Part shown: piece by piece, positions 62,987 to 64,000 of the stretch
Layout: each line of letters opens with the position of its first letter
Position numbering within the stretch: position 1 is the stretch's first letter
NCBI RefSeq assembly: GCF_002865645.1
Contig: NW_020194589.1
Coordinates: 1,534,812-1,598,811, forward strand
Source of the DNA: Hyaloscypha bicolor E
Taxonomy: Eukaryota; Ascomycota; Leotiomycetes; Helotiales; Hyaloscyphaceae
Reading direction: 5' to 3'
Length of the DNA stretch: 64,000 nt
Translations under genes and position numbers: made by a program
The notes under the pieces: model-generated
The model's database searches: none
What the model saw: the letters and a program-made list of their open reading frames with translations, nothing else
What the model was told of the DNA's origin: nothing

Positions 62987-63413
62987 ATGTGCGATGTCAA
63001 GACGGCTTTTAAGGAAGATCTCCGATACGCTGTCCGCTGGATGATCTTTATTAACGCCTTAGGTCTCGGTGCTATCCTTGTCTGCGGCGAGGCCATTGCG
63101 AAACTCGTGTGCGCAAGCCCTGCAGTGACTGTCTCTCTTTGCTGACTCTGCATAGGTATAAGACCTCGGGGAACAACAAGAATGACCTCGGCTGGCTCGC
63201 CACCAAAATCTGGCAGTGTCGCACAATCGATTTCGGGGCCCTCTGTGGCATCTACTATAGTAAACCGCCACGAGTAAGACATATCACAACAGGAGCGATC
63301 ACAACCTTTGATTTCTTATTCATTAGTATAGTAGCTTTGCATTTAAATTTCACGCAATTCTAACATGTTTCTTGACTTTGGTTACTGCCTCATCCGTGAT
63401 ATCATTCGTTTAG
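62987..63413 (+). CDS. Predicted small protein with two membrane segments
   Basis: Exons 62987-63108, 63156-63273 and 63327-63413 keep frame and give 108 residues. The introns are 47 and 53 nt. The first has a good branch-point/acceptor (GCTGACTCTGCATAG) but a weaker GTGCGC donor. The second runs from GTAAGA to ATTAG. The protein has a hydrophobic helix in exon 1 (WMIFINALGLGAILVCGEAI) and a second one at the C-terminus (AILTCFLTLVTASSVISFV). I do not recognise the family. Support comes from the pyrimidine-rich leader directly upstream and from splice signals that recreate a frame with two membrane helices. Without the splices each frame ends early, so the model depends on them. Confidence 0.45.
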
Positions 63414-63781
63414 ACTTTGGTCTCGCCGTACCATTTGCTATTAGTAAACCGCCCATGCCCAAAATTTGACTATACCAGAGTTTCCTCGTCACCTCCTAGA
63501 TCTGTTTTTGCAGACATAGTATAGTAAAGGTTCGCTGTCTTGCACGATTCAAACGAAGAAGGCTGCGAGTAAGAAAAAGGCAACCATTATTATAAACGAA
63601 GCAGATTCCATTCAAGCAGATTCCCATGCAGGCACTAAAAATAACTAAGGTTCGGCCCTGACGGATGCCGACTGCACATCAGCCAATCTGCTTACCCAGA
63701 GGGCCAATTGCTTTGTCAATCTTATCCGCTTCTTGCTTGGCTCACTTAACGCAGCTGTTTTCACACCGTCGTCCGTACCTT
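63414..63781. other. Intergenic region
   Basis: Region between the small membrane-protein model and the coiled-coil gene at the right edge. The words TATAGTAAACCGCC (63,255) and TTAGTAAACCGCCC (63,439) form a short direct repeat. Nothing else is seen. Confidence 0.35.
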
Positions 63782-64000
63782 TTAAGTTGTAAACCATCTA
63801 AGAATGGAGATACGCTTTTGATTAACATTGCGGACTCTCCGCTCCATCCGCTCCATCCCCTGCTGGAGTACCTGAACTTGTGGCTGGAGCTGCTGGAGTG
63901 CCTGAACTTGTGGCCGGAGCTGCTGGAGTGCTTGAACTTGTGGCTGGAGCTGCTGGACATCCGCCTGGAGTTGCTGGACCTCTACTGGTGCATCAATTGC
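63782..64000 (-). CDS. Coiled-coil protein with 10-residue repeats, partial at right edge
   Basis: On the minus strand the frame is open from the window edge to a TAA at 63782-63784 (72 codons). It reads as Gln/Leu-rich coiled coil: QQLQPQVQALQQLRPQVQAL repeats, then QGMERMERRVRNVNQKR. Many fungal proteins of unknown function have this pattern, a coiled coil followed by a short basic tail. The repeat is encoded by a 30-bp tandem unit, so other frames are also open (a Ser/His/Lys frame with an ATG at 63960, and plus-strand frames). I prefer this frame because coiled-coil character continues beyond the repeat. The start lies outside the window and a 3' intron before the stop cannot be excluded. 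Confidence 0.45.
   Translation of the reverse strand, partial: AIDAPVEVQQLQADVQQLQPQVQALQQLRPQVQALQQLQPQVQVLQQGMERMERRVRNVNQKRISILRWFTT
63863..63952. repeat. 30-bp tandem repeat, three units
   Basis: Three units of CTGGAGTGCCTGAACTTGTG followed by GCTGGAGCTG, with single-base differences. A degenerate fourth unit (CTGGACATCCGCCTGGAG) continues to the window edge. It encodes the 10-residue coiled-coil repeat on the minus strand. Confidence 0.75.

Overview
The window reads as nuclear DNA of a filamentous ascomycete (Pezizomycotina; Leotiomycetes would fit, but that is inference). Ordinary-GC gene islands have short 45-100 nt introns with GT/AG ends. There are HET-domain and LysM-domain genes, a secreted fungal catalase-peroxidase, and a sharp switch into a ~29 kb AT-rich, gene-free block whose mutations are almost all C-to-T and G-to-A. 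That is the signature of repeat-induced point mutation (RIP).

Left third (1-22,340). It opens with the 3' end of a HET gene and a LysM-domain gene whose 5' part does not resolve. Next is an F-box-type pseudogene on the minus strand, split by a 1.2 kb TA-flanked transposon and also carrying a frameshift and a nonsense codon. A second HET remnant, an 18-bp minisatellite and at least three short inverted-repeat elements (MITE-like) fill 6.4-10.1 kb. From 12.9 to 22 kb lie three apparently functional genes: extracellular KatG (+), a secreted serine beta-lactamase-fold protein (-) and a sterol-glucosyltransferase-like enzyme (+). The last two diverge from one ~440 bp intergenic promoter region. 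A shared pathway is not demonstrated.

Middle (22,340-51,380). RIP-degraded retroelements, all with coding sense on the minus strand. A Ty3/gypsy element (gypsy-1) has RT and integrase still readable through RIP stops. It was invaded just before its RT by a Ty1/copia element at 28,953-35,750, which has matching LTRs and a 5-bp AATAC duplication. A 303-bp solo LTR that is largely unmutated sits inside the copia element. The same LTR, heavily mutated, brackets a second gypsy element (37,097-49,773). An 18-bp AT satellite closes the island.

Right part (51,380-64,000). A large intact intronless ORF of unknown function is followed by a decayed non-LTR retrotransposon, a PLP-dependent class I/II aminotransferase (-), a Ser/Thr/Pro-rich single-pass membrane protein (-), a predicted small two-TM protein (+), and the edge of a coiled-coil repeat protein (-).

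I see no convincing new multi-gene system. The most informative structure is the layered history of transposition and RIP, including an insertion whose precise loss would rejoin a reading frame. All exon coordinates are read by eye from splice consensus and frame continuity.
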